Assembly: GCA_003254905.1 (NCBI GenBank)
Contig: QANU01063222.1
Coordinates: forward strand, 4,832 to 68,831
Reading direction: 5' to 3'
DNA length: 64,000 bases
Origin: Nissolia schottii
Lineage: Eukaryota; Streptophyta; Magnoliopsida; Fabales; Fabaceae
The notes below the pieces were generated by a model. It was not told the DNA's origin, made no database searches, and worked only from the letters and a program-made list of their open reading frames with translations. Positions 1 to 10,925 of this stretch are shown one piece after another. A program made the translations under genes and the position numbers. Each line of letters opens with the position of its first letter. Position 1 is the stretch's first letter.

Positions 1-183
1 ATATATATATATAGGCGGGTACGGGTCGGGTTGGGTTTAGAGTTTTGAACCCGAGACTCGACCCGTCAACTTAGGCTGGTAGCGCGGGTCTGACCCGCCG
101 ACCCGCCGAACCCGACCCGCGCGGGTCGGATTGGGTCAGATTTGGCGGGTCGGCGGGTTGGGTACGACCCGTGTTCACCCCTA
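1..183. mobile_element. Partial hAT-like element end (GC-rich CGGGT repeats)
   Basis: GC-rich stretch made of CGGGT/ACCCG words in both orientations, unlike the AT-rich DNA that follows. Read on the minus strand its right edge starts TAGGGGTGAACACGGGTCG, the style of terminus seen in many non-autonomous plant hAT elements. The left end is cut by the window edge, so no target duplication can be tested. Family assignment is inference from the terminus only. Confidence 0.45.
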
Positions 184-2380
184 CTTCCTCAATCCAAATT
201 AATCGTCCCTTTCACTTTTAAATACTAATGTTAAAAAATTAATTAAGAATTAATTATGAAATAATTATTATAAAAGTTTAGTAATATTTATAAGAATTTA
301 ATCCTTTTATTCCACAATATCAATCACTTGAAAATTTTGATACATTCTTAAACCAATGTATCTAGTTTATTAATTGACCTAATATATTAATTTAAGAATG
401 TATCGAATTTGTTAATTGACCGATATTGTGAAAGGGAGAGAATATTAAATGGTTAAGTAATTATAAAAAAATATATATTTAAACCAACAATAAAGTAATA
501 AAAACTCACTTCATTAATTTCTTTTTATGTTTTTTTTTCAAAAAATAAAAAAGAACAAATGGAGTAACATTTTATTAATCTATCATTTTAGATAAATTTT
601 TATGGTCTAAAATACTCGACACTCTTTTTTTTTTTTTATATGATATTTGTTACTAAATTTTCAATTATACCCATAATCAAGTTTTCTTGGAGAATATATG
701 GCTAATATAATAGTAGTTGTAAGAGATTTAACACTAAATAAATTAAGTTAATATAGAAAAATTGTGCCATAAATCACTCATGATTTTGAGTTAGTTAATA
801 CCCCTACATTTATCTAAAGTGACGGATTAAAAAGGACAGAAGGAGTATGCCTTAAGAATTAGTAGTTAATATAATTTATAATTAATCATTAATATATTTT
901 TGTTTTTGTTACTTCAAAAATTACAATGATAGCAATAAGGTTTGAACATAAGACCTCAGGCATATTACCTAAATTCCTCACCACTAGACCATTCTAATGG
1001 CTTAATATACTAAGACTCCCTCAATTTGAAAACAAATGTCAATTTGGCTATTTTTAATAGATCTTTTAATCAATGCATCTTAAATACATTGAGTCAACAA
1101 ATGGACATTTATTTTAATAATAAATAGTGACAAACAATATCTAAAAAATAATTACATATTAATTTAAAATACTAAATAAGATATAGTAAATAATCTTGAT
1201 TAAGTTACGAAAAAGCGAGTGATTATTTTTCCAAGTATAGTAAGGACATCAAAGAAAATAGATAAACAATTGTATCAAGGCATATATAAATACACTGAAT
1301 GATATCGTATCATAGTACAACATCTCCACCAGTAGACTAGCTCTTGTAAGGGAATCTAATACATCAAATAAAAAGTACTTGGCAACAAAGTTTACAAATT
1401 AGAGAATTTAAGTAAACTCGCGATACCCCAATAAACTCAAATTATAAAATCGTAAGAGTTTACTTATGTAAAAAATATATTACATAAAAAATACAATTTT
1501 CAATTAAATATGATTAAATTTCATATTTAAAATTAATATTGAACGATATTAACTTTATGTTAAAACAAATGAAAGAAATATCATAAAATATATTTTAATT
1601 CAAGGCTTAATTATTATGACATACTTTATTTTGAATGTGTATTACTTTGTAGTTCAATAAAAACATGACTTAATTATAATAAATATATAAATTAGTTTAA
1701 TAAAATCAATAGATATTATTTAACATAATTACGTCAACTCAATACCAAACAAAATTTATCGAATGAGTACATTTTGAGGGAAAATTCAAATGTAAATTTA
1801 AAGTTGTAAACTCATAAACTCGCGATCGATTTTTATAGAGTTTACTTAAACTCATACGAGTTTACACACACACAAAAAAAAGAATTTACATGGGAGTTAA
1901 CTTGTTTTTATGTGGTAAGATCATATATTCATAATAGTTTAAGAGTTAATTCGAGAGTTTAATAACCATGCATGACAGTAAATAGGTAAAATTAAACTAA
2001 TGATATTATCAGGCATTTGACATGCAATGGAAGGGATAAGCAGAAACTAGCAGCTCTGTCCCAAGTCCATGTCGCAACTCCGAGTCTCAGCATGATCTAA
2101 CTCTAAGCCATGATATAGATAAATAAAGGGAGTAAGAAAATGAAGCCTCTCAGTGGCGTAGAACTCTGCTACTAATAACATTGTATACGCGATACGCCAC
2201 CTCAAACGTTCTACTAAGTGACCACATACAAAGTTCATTTCAATTAATGTCTCATGATCCCTAATCTGCGAGGCGGTTAATTGATTCTAGGTTATTTATT
2301 AACAGCATAGTAGTAGTAAAATAACATTTAAAGATGCATATATGCCAACGTATTTTGTAGTTTATGTCCTTTATTATGGT
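184..2380. other. AT-rich intergenic DNA, no gene seen
   Basis: Strongly AT-rich and full of stops in all frames. Apart from a possible tRNA-derived SINE near 880-1005 I see no coding region, RNA gene or clear repeat here. Confidence 0.6.
880..1005 (-). mobile_element. Possible tRNA-derived SINE remnant
   Basis: On the minus strand the segment has a box A-like TGGTCTAGTGG followed about 30 bases later by a box B-like TGTTCAAACC, the spacing of an internal RNA polymerase III promoter. An A/T-rich tail follows. No clear target-site duplication was found, so this is a candidate only. Confidence 0.35.
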
Positions 2381-2681
2381 GTTTTAGTTAGAGATGGGAA
2401 CAGGCCAGGCCAGACCCTTAACGCGTCAGGTCTATCTCGTTAGGCTTAGGTCTGGCTTGTTAACTGTCATAGGCTATTTTTTTAGTCTGGCCTGGCCTGG
2501 AGCCTGATAGGCCTACCTGTGTATATTATTTATTATAAAAAAAATCTGTTGTCTAGCCTGTTACAATAGCCTGTTATTGTGGCCCTTTACTGCGGCCTAT
2601 TACTGCGGCTTGTTACTAGTACTGTGGCCTGTTACCCACTCAATAGAACAACATTTAACAAAAATAATCAACCATATTTTC

Positions 2682-2774
2682 GAATCTATGCCCGAAACAT
2701 ACAGGACCAATAATATCCAAATACCTTAGAAGATCTATGTCCGAAACATACAAGACCAATAATATCCAAATACC
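2682..2774. repeat. Two-copy 50-bp tandem repeat inside the hAT element
   Basis: Two units of about 44 bases with a period of 50, both carrying ATCTATG-CCGAAACATAC and AATAATATCCAAATACC words. They are nearly identical. Noncoding. Confidence 0.8.
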
Positions 2775-3057
2775 AATTAAACAGGAATTATTCTCAACAC
2801 ACAATACATAATTGGGAACATAATTAATGTCACTAAAATTTGAAATAGAACCTCTCAATTAGATTTCTCGTCATATATTGTCAAATGTGATCTTTCACCA
2901 TTAATTAATGAGGTATGCTCCATACATGACATAAGCAACAAAGAATTAATTGTTAAAGATCATACTTAACAAAAATCTAATTGATAGAATCTATTTCCAA
3001 AATTTGGGAATCCATTTTATTTATAAATGAAAAATTGTTTAATTGGGAAGTCGTGAG

Positions 3058-3166
3058 AATATGAATTGACAAATAAATTTCATGAAAAGTTAAAATAAGA
3101 ATTGATTTGATTAATATGAATTGACAAATAAATTTCATGAAAAGTTAAAATAAGAATTAATTTGAT
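3058..3166. repeat. Two-copy 55-bp tandem repeat inside the hAT element
   Basis: Direct duplication with period 55, each unit starting AATATGAATTGACAAATAAA. The copies differ at very few positions, so the duplication is recent compared with the surrounding sequence. Confidence 0.85.
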
Positions 3167-3598
3167 TTTGAAATCATTCCACTTTAGTTGTAAGGCACTT
3201 GATTAATTTGATGCCTAAACCAAATGGTTCCAACGTTCGGGAAGATCAAAACTCATAGCCTATGAGTTTAATTTAGGGTTTGTTTAAAACGAAAAAAATT
3301 AAAATAATAAAATTGTATTAATAAATATGATTGCATAAAATGTTACAAAAAGTGATGCTAGTCTAGTAGTTAAGGCATTGCCTTGGTATGGTGAATGTAT
3401 CTAGTTTGAGTTTTAATGAAGGTAATGCAAATTTATTTTTTTAGTAAACCTATATGAACATATTTATAAACAGGCCAGCCTGACAAGTCTTCGTAATAAC
3501 CTAGGTCTAGCTTCTTTATTGAAACATGCTTTGAACAAGGCATGGGCCTGGCCTTTTTGTTAAACAGGCCAGACCGCAGGCCCTAAAAAGTCGCTTGA

Positions 3599-6498
3599 TG
3601 AAACACCCTAGCTAACTGTTTACCCATACGCAGTAAACAATGCTCACTAGGTTGTTTTCTACCTGGTCGGAATACCTTAGTCCATTGTTATCTTTTGAAA
3701 ATAGTTGTTTAAGAAAATATGGACCCGTTTTAAACTTTTCATTTGCATAGTGTACTTACTAAAATAGAGTCATGCGTTGGAAAGAAACAAATATAACAAA
3801 ACGTATCATAGTATAATAATAAAGCATCCAATACATCCATTGGTCCATCATAGCAGTCACATAGTTGTATATACAATAGGTAAGATATACATCACATGTA
3901 CATAACCAAAATATCAAATACATGACCCAGAATACATAACATCAAAATACAAGGGCTATGCCCTTGGCAAAAATCTGAACATCGATCTATCTTTAAGCTC
4001 ATGTCCTGTCATAGCCGCTCATGGCTCAACTGGCGGCTCGTCTGCATCCTCAAAGTAGGATTCATCTTCGGTACCTGAAGTCATAAGGCAGTGGGAATGA
4101 GAACGGTAGGTTCTCAATGGAAATAACTTTAGTTCCTGAGTCTCGTCTCATATTAGGTCGGACTTCAGGCCGCTCAGAGATTTCTAAGTGAACATGTATA
4201 CTAAACATCCTACTGATTATTATCTGGCCTAAGTTCTGAACGGCTTTATCTACATTACTATGTGACATGGGAACTACTCTTGTTTACTACGTTCTCGTGC
4301 TTGTTAACATTGCGTTTACATACCTATCCGTCTCGAGCGTTCTCTTGACGGTAATGACATAACCAGCATAACAGCAGAGTCATATATTCCAGATATTCAG
4401 ACATACAGAGTAAACATGCTTGATAATCATGCTTAACAGAATGTATATATGCATAACAGAATAATAAACCTGCATAACAGAATGAACCTGCATAACAGAA
4501 TAAACCTTCTTTTGGAATATATGTTATTCCCACCATAGTAATGCCCTCTGTTGACATTATTATGACGGAATAACCTCGCACCTCCAGGTGGTCCTCTGTT
4601 GACCCCTGCGGTGGGCTTCCACCTGCCATGTGCCCCCTTGGGACCCCTCGACAGTGGGCGGATATTGTACCCCCACCTTAGCTTGCCCCCTTTCGACAAT
4701 GCAAAGGCGTGGTATTCGCACACCTCCAGGTATGCCATATCGACACCACCTATGGCGGGCTTCCACATTCAGGATGCTTCTTTGACCTCTTGAAGTGGGA
4801 TCATGGTTTGGTTCTCGTGATCACGGCCTTTTCAGCATTTGGCATTTAGCCTGTTCAGCATTGGGCATTTAGCCCTTTTTAGCATTGGGCATTTGGCCCT
4901 TTTCAGCATTTCTGACTTTTCTGTACCTGCAGCATGGCATACTTGTTTCCTATGGTTCATTTCAGAATCTTTACTTATCTCAGAGTTATTTCTAATCCTT
5001 TAACTTGGTTTAGCATGAATGCATGAAATGCTACGCATTATATCACAGACTGCATGGAATTCATAAATTCAGTACATATTCTTCTCATATTCACATACTG
5101 CATGTACTTCATACATTTCAATTAGCAATCATAGATATGGCATTAAGTAGCAGATTATGTGCCTCAAGAGGGGTTCCATAAACATTTTGGTCTCAAGCCG
5201 CTCAGTGGAAACTGTTGTCCGCTCAGCGGTTTGAGCTCTAGTGCTCAGCTCTGAAAACATTTTCGCTCAGCGGTAGGAGTCTTATCGCTCAGCGGTAAGA
5301 GTTCCATCGCTCAGCGGTCTGACAACTTTTTAAAATATCTCCACCGACTTTTATCCTTTAAGAAAATATATTTTCGCACTTTCCATGTGGACTTCAGACT
5401 GCTCAGCGGTAACCGCCTTCCGCTCAGCGCTCTGGAGTTCACGTGCATTCCGCTCAGCGGCGCCAAAGGATCTCTCAGTGGCCACTGGGCGAAACTGAAA
5501 ACCGAATGCACCATTTCTTCCATTTTTCTCTCCTGGCTTCCATGGAACCCTACTTGAGTTTTACACATATTTCACACATAATAATCCTATCTAATCCAGG
5601 TCACAAGACCCTTCAGAATCATCTTCCTAAGCCCTAGCATCATTTCTAACATATATGTTCATATACTCAAAGAATCATCAAACATGTACATAATCACATA
5701 AACATCATTCACCATCAAAGAGGTGAGGAACTAGAGTTACCCACTTCCTAAAGAGCTTGTTGATGATGGCAAAAGGATGAACTTGAAGCTTTACTTGCTT
5801 GCTTGAGTTCTTTTGCCAAGAAAGGATGAAACTTAGATTATGGAGATTTTAGGGTTATGGAACTTGATGTTCTTGCTTCCAATTGAAGAGAAACTCCTAG
5901 CCTTGATACTAGCTTGTCTTCTTGATGCATTTAAGAGTGAATTATGATGATGAAAGGCAAAGGATGATGGTTGAACTTTGGTGGATTTGGAGCTTTAGGT
6001 TTTGGAAACTTAGGAAGATGAAAAATGAAAACTTTGGTGCATGTGTGTGTATGTCTTCAGGGAAAAGGGCTGGCCGTGGGTTTTGGGCCTTTGGCCACAC
6101 ATATTTCTATTTTTGTCTCAGTGTGTTTTCGGTCATGGTCGCTCATTAACTATTTATGTACGGAAGTCCTAAAAATATTTCGGACATACCGTTGTGACCT
6201 ATTAATTTTTCTTATTAATATTTCAAATCTTGGTTAAGATATTCTTGAATTTATTTTCATATTAATATATTTTACAGACTCCTATGAGTAGTGATTAAAT
6301 CCTAAGAATAACCTAATACTGACCCGAACGTCACCAGACGCCACGAGATCGCAAAATTATTATTTTTAACTAATATTACAGGAATTAAAATTAATATTTA
6401 AATTTTATTTCATTTTTATCTCATCGTTTCCTTATTAATATATTCGTCATTATTTATTATGTGACATTTTAATGAAGAGAAAAAGTCGGGTTGTTACA
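3599..6498 (-). mobile_element. Solo LTR, minus orientation (about 2.9 kb)
   Basis: Read on the minus strand it starts TGTAACAACCCGAC at 6498 and ends GCTAGGGTGTTTCA at 3599, so it has TG...CA ends. Flanks CTTGA (3594-3598) and CCTGA (6499-6503) look like a 5-bp target duplication with one change. No second LTR, primer-binding site or polyprotein is present, so this is a solo LTR. It belongs with the element at 42661-45842: both share the TGTAACA start, the internal CGGTATGTCCG-A-ATTTTTNGGAC block and the GCTAGGGTGTT end. It carries a cluster of the palindrome CCGCTCAGCGG. Confidence 0.7.
5191..5470. repeat. Cluster of palindromic CCGCTCAGCGG motifs in the LTR
   Basis: At least seven exact or near copies of GCTCAGCGG lie within 280 bases. 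Two are perfect 11-base palindromes CCGCT-C-AGCGG (5219-5229 and 5450-5460). Others differ by one or two bases. Spacing is irregular, so this is not a simple tandem satellite. The same motif is clustered in the related solo LTR at 43.6-44.2 kb. Confidence 0.75.
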
Positions 6499-6530
6499 CC
6501 TGACCTATTCCCACCCCTAGTTTTATTCCT

Positions 6531-6830
6531 CTATCCGTCCACATTGGCATCTTTTATTACAGTGCTTCAGTCTATCGTGCATCCACATTGGAATTTTATA
6601 TTAAGGTGCTTCATTCCTCTATACATCCACACTGACATTTTATATTACAATGCTTCAGTTTTATGTGCATCAACGTTGGGTTTTATATTACGGTGCTTCA
6701 GTGTTCTATACATCCACACCGACGTGTTATGTTACAATCTTTCAGTCTTGTGTGCATCCACACTGGAGTTTTATATTACAGGCTTCATCCTTCTGTGCAC
6801 CCACATCAAGGTCTCCCTCACATACCTTAT
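6531..6830. repeat. 44-bp minisatellite, about seven units
   Basis: About seven diverged units of 43-44 bases, each with a CTTCAGT, a TGCATCCACA and a TTTTATATTACAGTG word. Units alternate between GTGCATCC and TATACATCC forms, suggesting an 88-base higher-order unit. Open frames run through it in all three plus-strand frames, as expected for a repeat whose unit lacks stops, so none is called as a gene. Confidence 0.75.
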
Positions 6831-6963
6831 GTCATGCTCGCTAATCTAAGCACTTAAGCTTACTACCTAGTCTAATTGAGGGGTATTAATATTCTATATA
6901 TTTCGTTATTCATATTATGAAGGCTTTACGATACTTAACAATAATATACAATATACCTATGCT

Positions 6964-8590
6964 CACTACAACAAAAATGTGATTTTGCAGCGCTATATTC
7001 ACAGTAGTTTGAGAAAACTGCTGGCAGTTTACAGTTAGTGACGGTTTGTGGGAACGGTGCTGCAAGTACCCTACCTTATTGTTGTTGTCGAAGCAGATGG
7101 CTTTCTAGAGGATGAAGGTGACTCCGACGGCAAAGATGAACGTAAGGAATATTCCGGCGACAGACAATGCTGAAGGCCTTCTTGCCACTGGGCCGGATAG
7201 TTTTGAGGTCCAGCGCCAGGAACAACATACATAGACTCTCTATTCTACACAAACATTTCAAAATAAATGTACAAATTTTTATGCTCACTTACATAAACTT
7301 TTTAACAAACATAATAAACAAAAAAAAGGATAAAACGAAAACAAAAAAAAGAAAAAAAAAATCACTGGTACTCACGTACACAAATTTTTTTACACAAATA
7401 CACAAACTTTCCTTCAAAAATACACAACTTTTGAACCCCAAAAATAAAAAATATGAAAGAAACGAATATGAAAACTCTATATCCATAACGTCTTGCGAAC
7501 TTTGATGCTCGCTTACACAAACTTTTCTTTAAAATTACACAAACTTTTCTTCAAAAATACACAAACTTTTGAACACCAAAAAAACAAAAAATTATGATGA
7601 TAAGGAAAACAAAAAACTCTCAGATCCATAACGTCTTACAAAGAATAAAAAATGAATAAAAAAATAAATAGATGTTGAAGCTCAACCTAAGAAGAAGTAA
7701 AAGAAAAAAAGAAAGAAGAAACATGACGAAGGATGAAGAAGAACCAAAAAAAAAAAAAGATAAACATGATAATCGCGACGGACGGAAGAGGAGGAGGAGA
7801 TGTGAGGCTTTGCATTGGAATTGAAATATGAGGGTTTTGGGATTTAGGAGCGAGTGAGAGTGTAGATTTTTTTTTAATTTGAAAACAAATACAAAACACA
7901 TTGATATCCGTATAAAATTGATNCCGGATAGTTTTGAGGTCCAGCACTAGGAACAACATACATAGACTCTCTATCTTACACAAACATTTCAAAATAAATG
8001 TACAAATTTTTATGCTCACTTACCTAAACTTTTTAACAAACATAATAAACAAAAAATAAGATAAAAACAAAACAAAAAAAAAAGAAAAAAAAATCACTGG
8101 TGCTCACATACACAAATTTTTTTTACACAATTACACAAATTTTTCTTTAAAAATACACAAACTTTTGAACCCCAAAAATAAAAAATATGAAAGAAACGAA
8201 AATGAAAACTCTATATCCATAACGTCTTGCGAACTTTGATATTCGCTTACACAAACTTTTGAATACCATAAAACAAAAAATATGATGATAAGGAAAACAA
8301 AAAATTCTTAGATCCATAACGTCTTGCAAAAAATAAAAAACGAATAAAAAAAATAAGTGGATGTTGAAACTCAATCTAAGAAGAAGTAGAAGAAAAAAAG
8401 AAGAAGAAACATGATGAAAGGTGAAGAAGAATACCGCGGCAGACGAAAGAGGAGGAGGAGATGTGAGGCTTTGCACTGGAACTGAAATACGAGGGTTATG
8501 GGAGCGAGTGAGAGTGTAGATTTTTTTTAATTTGAAAACAAATACAAAACACATTGGTATCCGTATATAATTGATGATGGTTACACGATG
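6964..8590 (+). mobile_element. CACTA-like transposon terminus with noncoding interior
   Basis: CACTACAACAAAAATG at 6964 matches the conserved start of plant CACTA (En/Spm) terminal inverted repeats, followed by subterminal words with GCAGT/GCAGC. I could not find the matching TTGTTGTAGTG end downstream, and there is no transposase. The right boundary is arbitrary. Either the element is truncated or its other end was lost at the assembly join at 7923. Confidence 0.4.
7191..8577. repeat. Direct duplication of about 0.7 kb across a single N
   Basis: The block beginning CCGGATAGTTTTGAGGTCC at 7191 begins again at 7924, immediately after the N at 7923, and both blocks run to a similar end (TATCCGTATA-AATTGAT, about 7921 and 8577). 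The copies differ by several substitutions and by small deletions. Rich in A and in ACACAAAC words. It may be a real tandem duplication or two alleles placed end to end. Confidence 0.7.
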
Positions 8591-8952
8591 GCATCTAAAT
8601 ATTTCGTACTCATATCATTTTTGTAATAATAACAAGAGTTAACCTGACCAACGCCATTAAAACACCCATTAACAATAAATTTCTCTTAATAAAATATAAA
8701 TATTTTTCACTTAATAAAATACAACCAACAATCACCAACAATTTGCGGCCGATCAGACACCCTGGAAAAGTCATACACAACACGCGCTGTTGCCAAAAAA
8801 ACAAAAACCAACAAACAAAACAAAACAAACAAATAAAAGATAGCAGCAAAAAAAAAACAAAGACGACGATGGGTAGTATCAATCTGACTCAAGCGAAGGT
8901 TCGTCTTCAGTCCCACCCCCACTTGCATTTCATCACGCCTCTCTTAACGAAA

Positions 8953-9086
8953 CGTGCCTTTTTTTGACCGTTGACCGCAGCATACCGAAGTTGACAAGTC
9001 AAACACACCTGACGCCACCACCCCTCTTTAAGATTGGCCATTACAAGAGCTCTGTTTTTGTTGCAGCTCCCATCACAAATCCGCAA
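8953..9086 (+). promoter_or_regulatory. Proximal promoter/5' leader of kinase copy 1 with W-box cluster
   Basis: WRKY-binding cores crowd within 40 bases: TTGACC at 8964 and 8971, TTGACA at 8991, and GTCAA (reverse TTGAC) at 8998. The segment is conserved upstream of kinase copy 2. W-box clusters are known targets of WRKY factors in pathogen and stress responses. Function here is inferred from motif density and conservation only. No clear TATA box is visible. Confidence 0.5.
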
Positions 9087-10925
9087 ATGGAAAACCAAGC
9101 GCCGCTCCTCCTCCTCCTCCTCCTCGTCCTCCTCGCCATCTCCGTGGGCGGCGCCGCGTCCTCCTCATGCCCCATGGACCTCAGCTACGTCGACTCCTTT
9201 CCCTGGGACACCTCAACTTGCAGAGACCCAGTCGATTCGCAGCACTGCTGCCAAGCCCTCCTCAGCGTCCTAGGCGTCGGGATCGCACAGTACCTCAAAG
9301 ACACCTCCCTCTTCCAGCTCCCAGACGGGAACACCTCCTCCGCCTGCTTATCGGAATTCCAGTCGAAGCTCTCGCCCCTGTCGCTCCCGCCATCTCTGGT
9401 CTCTTCTTGCTTTCCAAACTCGAGCCAGTTCGTCACGAACTCGTCCAGCTGCGCCGGAATTAGAACCATCCAAGATTGGAAGCAGAAGGTGGGCATGGTT
9501 ACCCCGATAGACACCTCCTGCAACGGGGACATGAATGTCCGAACTCTGTGCGACGTTTGCACCGACGCTGGCTTCAGAGTCACCGGCCAGCTGAACCGCG
9601 TCGACCCGAACGCCACAAAGTGTTTCTACTTCACCATCTTGTACGCCGCCGGCGTTGCTAACCACTTTGGCCCTAAGGATTTGGGCACGGCGGCCTGCAT
9701 TCTGGGCATGCCGCTGTCCGCGAAAGGGTCATCGAACAGAGAGAAGGTGCTGAAATTGGTTTTTGGGATTTTGGGTGCCCTCGTCGGCGTCGCTCTTGCT
9801 TTTGTGATGATTATCTGCTACAGGAAGTGGGATAGGAGGAGGAGGGAGAGCATTTATCACAGGTCGGTTGAAACCAGTGTGAGGGCTAGCGTTTTGCCTA
9901 ACGCGGGTGCGAAGTGGTTTCACGTGTCGGAGCTGGAGCGGGCCACCGGCAAATTTGCGCAGAAGAATATGATTGGCCAGGGCGGCGACGGGGTGGTGTA
10001 CAAAGGGGCCCTCTCGGATGGCACTTTGGTTGCGGTGAAGGAGATCTTCGATCTGGACACCAAAGGGGACGAGGAGTTCTGCTACGAAGTGGATCTCATA
10101 AGCAAGATAAAGCACAGGAATCTGCTGCCCCTTCGGGGCTGCTGCGTTACCAGCGATAGTCTCAAAGGTAAGAGGAGGTTTCTGGTTTATGATTTTATGC
10201 CAAATGGCAGCCTCAGCTACCAGCTGTCTGTTGCTGGGGCTAACAGGCTGACGTGGCCGCAGAGGAAGAGCATAATCCTTGACGTGGCCAAAGGGCTCGC
10301 TTATTTGCATTATGAAATCAAACCCCCAATTTATCACCGCGACATAAAAGCTACCAACATACTCCTTGACTCCAAGATGAAGGCGAAAGTCTCGGATTTT
10401 GGGTTGGCCAAGCAGGGCAATGAGGGCCAGTCTCATCTCACCACAAGGGTTGCCGGCACGTATGGCTACTTGGCGCCAGAGTATGCTTTGTACGGGCAAC
10501 TGACAGACAAAAGTGATGTCTATAGCTTTGGAATCGTGATTCTGGAGGTCATGAGCGGGAGAAAAGTGCTCGATACGATGAACTCGTCTGTGGTCTTGAT
10601 CACAGATTGGGCATGGATGCTTGCGAAATCAGGGAAGACCGAGGAAATTCTTGACCAGTCGATAAGAGGAGATGGGCCGGAGAAAATCATGGAAAGGTTT
10701 GCTCTTGTTGGGATTCTGTGTGCTCATGCAATGGTTGCGTTGAGGCCCACAATTGCTGAGGCCGTCAAGATGTTAGAGGGTGACATCGACATTCCTCAGT
10801 TACCAGATAGGCCTGTGCCACTTGGTCACGAGTCGTTTCAATCTTCTCTGCTAAATGGTTTGCAAAGAAGTGGAAGGTCTACGCCGTATCTTTCATCTTA
10901 TTCAACAAGTATGAGCACCATATAG
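9087..10925 (+). CDS. Receptor-like protein kinase, At1g11050 type, tandem copy 1
   Basis: Intronless 612-residue receptor kinase. The N terminus is a leucine-rich signal peptide (about residues 1-26), then a cysteine-rich ectodomain to about 220 of the kind called SPARK in this family (family knowledge). A transmembrane helix follows (about 224-246) with a basic stop-transfer stretch, then a Ser/Thr kinase domain: glycine loop GQGGDGVVY from 297, catalytic lysine 318 (VAVKEIF), HRD aspartate 419 (so an RD kinase), DFG 437 and VAGTYGYLAPEY in the activation segment. It should act at the plasma membrane; ligand unknown. The frame is open further upstream to 8964 without an ATG. The ATG at 9087 is chosen because it starts the signal peptide and is conserved in copy 2. 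Confidence 0.93.
   Translation: MENQAPLLLLLLLVLLAISVGGAASSSCPMDLSYVDSFPWDTSTCRDPVDSQHCCQALLSVLGVGIAQYLKDTSLFQLPDGNTSSACLSEFQSKLSPLSLPPSLVSSCFPNSSQFVTNSSSCAGIRTIQDWKQKVGMVTPIDTSCNGDMNVRTLCDVCTDAGFRVTGQLNRVDPNATKCFYFTILYAAGVANHFGPKDLGTAACILGMPLSAKGSSNREKVLKLVFGILGALVGVALAFVMIICYRKWDRRRRESIYHRSVETSVRASVLPNAGAKWFHVSELERATGKFAQKNMIGQGGDGVVYKGALSDGTLVAVKEIFDLDTKGDEEFCYEVDLISKIKHRNLLPLRGCCVTSDSLKGKRRFLVYDFMPNGSLSYQLSVAGANRLTWPQRKSIILDVAKGLAYLHYEIKPPIYHRDIKATNILLDSKMKAKVSDFGLAKQGNEGQSHLTTRVAGTYGYLAPEYALYGQLTDKSDVYSFGIVILEVMSGRKVLDTMNSSVVLITDWAWMLAKSGKTEEILDQSIRGDGPEKIMERFALVGILCAHAMVALRPTIAEAVKMLEGDIDIPQLPDRPVPLGHESFQSSLLNGLQRSGRSTPYLSSYSTSMSTI

Larger units (their letters stand above)
2389..6519. 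mobile_element. Non-autonomous hAT element with a nested solo LTR
   Basis: The left terminus TAGAGATGGGAACAGG pairs with the right terminus, which read on the minus strand is TAGGGGTGGGAATAGG. Both are typical hAT terminal inverted repeats. The flanks GTTTTAGT (2381-2388) and GTTTTATT (6520-6527) form an 8-bp target duplication with one mismatch, the length hAT transposases make. Subterminal DNA is rich in AGGCCAGGCC-like words at both ends. There is no transposase gene. The element proper is about 1.2 kb (2389-3598 plus 6499-6519). The remainder is a solo LTR inserted close to the right end. Confidence 0.75.

Noticed and set aside
3352-3421. tRNA/SINE-like words (box A-like TAGTCTAGTAG) inside the hAT element
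   Set aside because: Box B is poor, there is no tail or target duplication, and the stretch may simply be internal hAT sequence.
6472-6857. Open frames of 64-125 codons in three plus-strand frames
   Set aside because: All run through the 44-bp minisatellite; simultaneous openness of three frames reflects the repeat unit, not coding.
7620-8554. Phe/Leu-rich minus-strand frames
   Set aside because: Translations of A-rich noncoding repeat; hydrophobic runs arise from poly-T, and the segment is duplicated around an N.
8964-9086. N-terminal extension of kinase copy 1 beyond the chosen ATG
   Set aside because: There is no ATG in the extension, it overlaps the W-box region, and the signal peptide starts at 9087.
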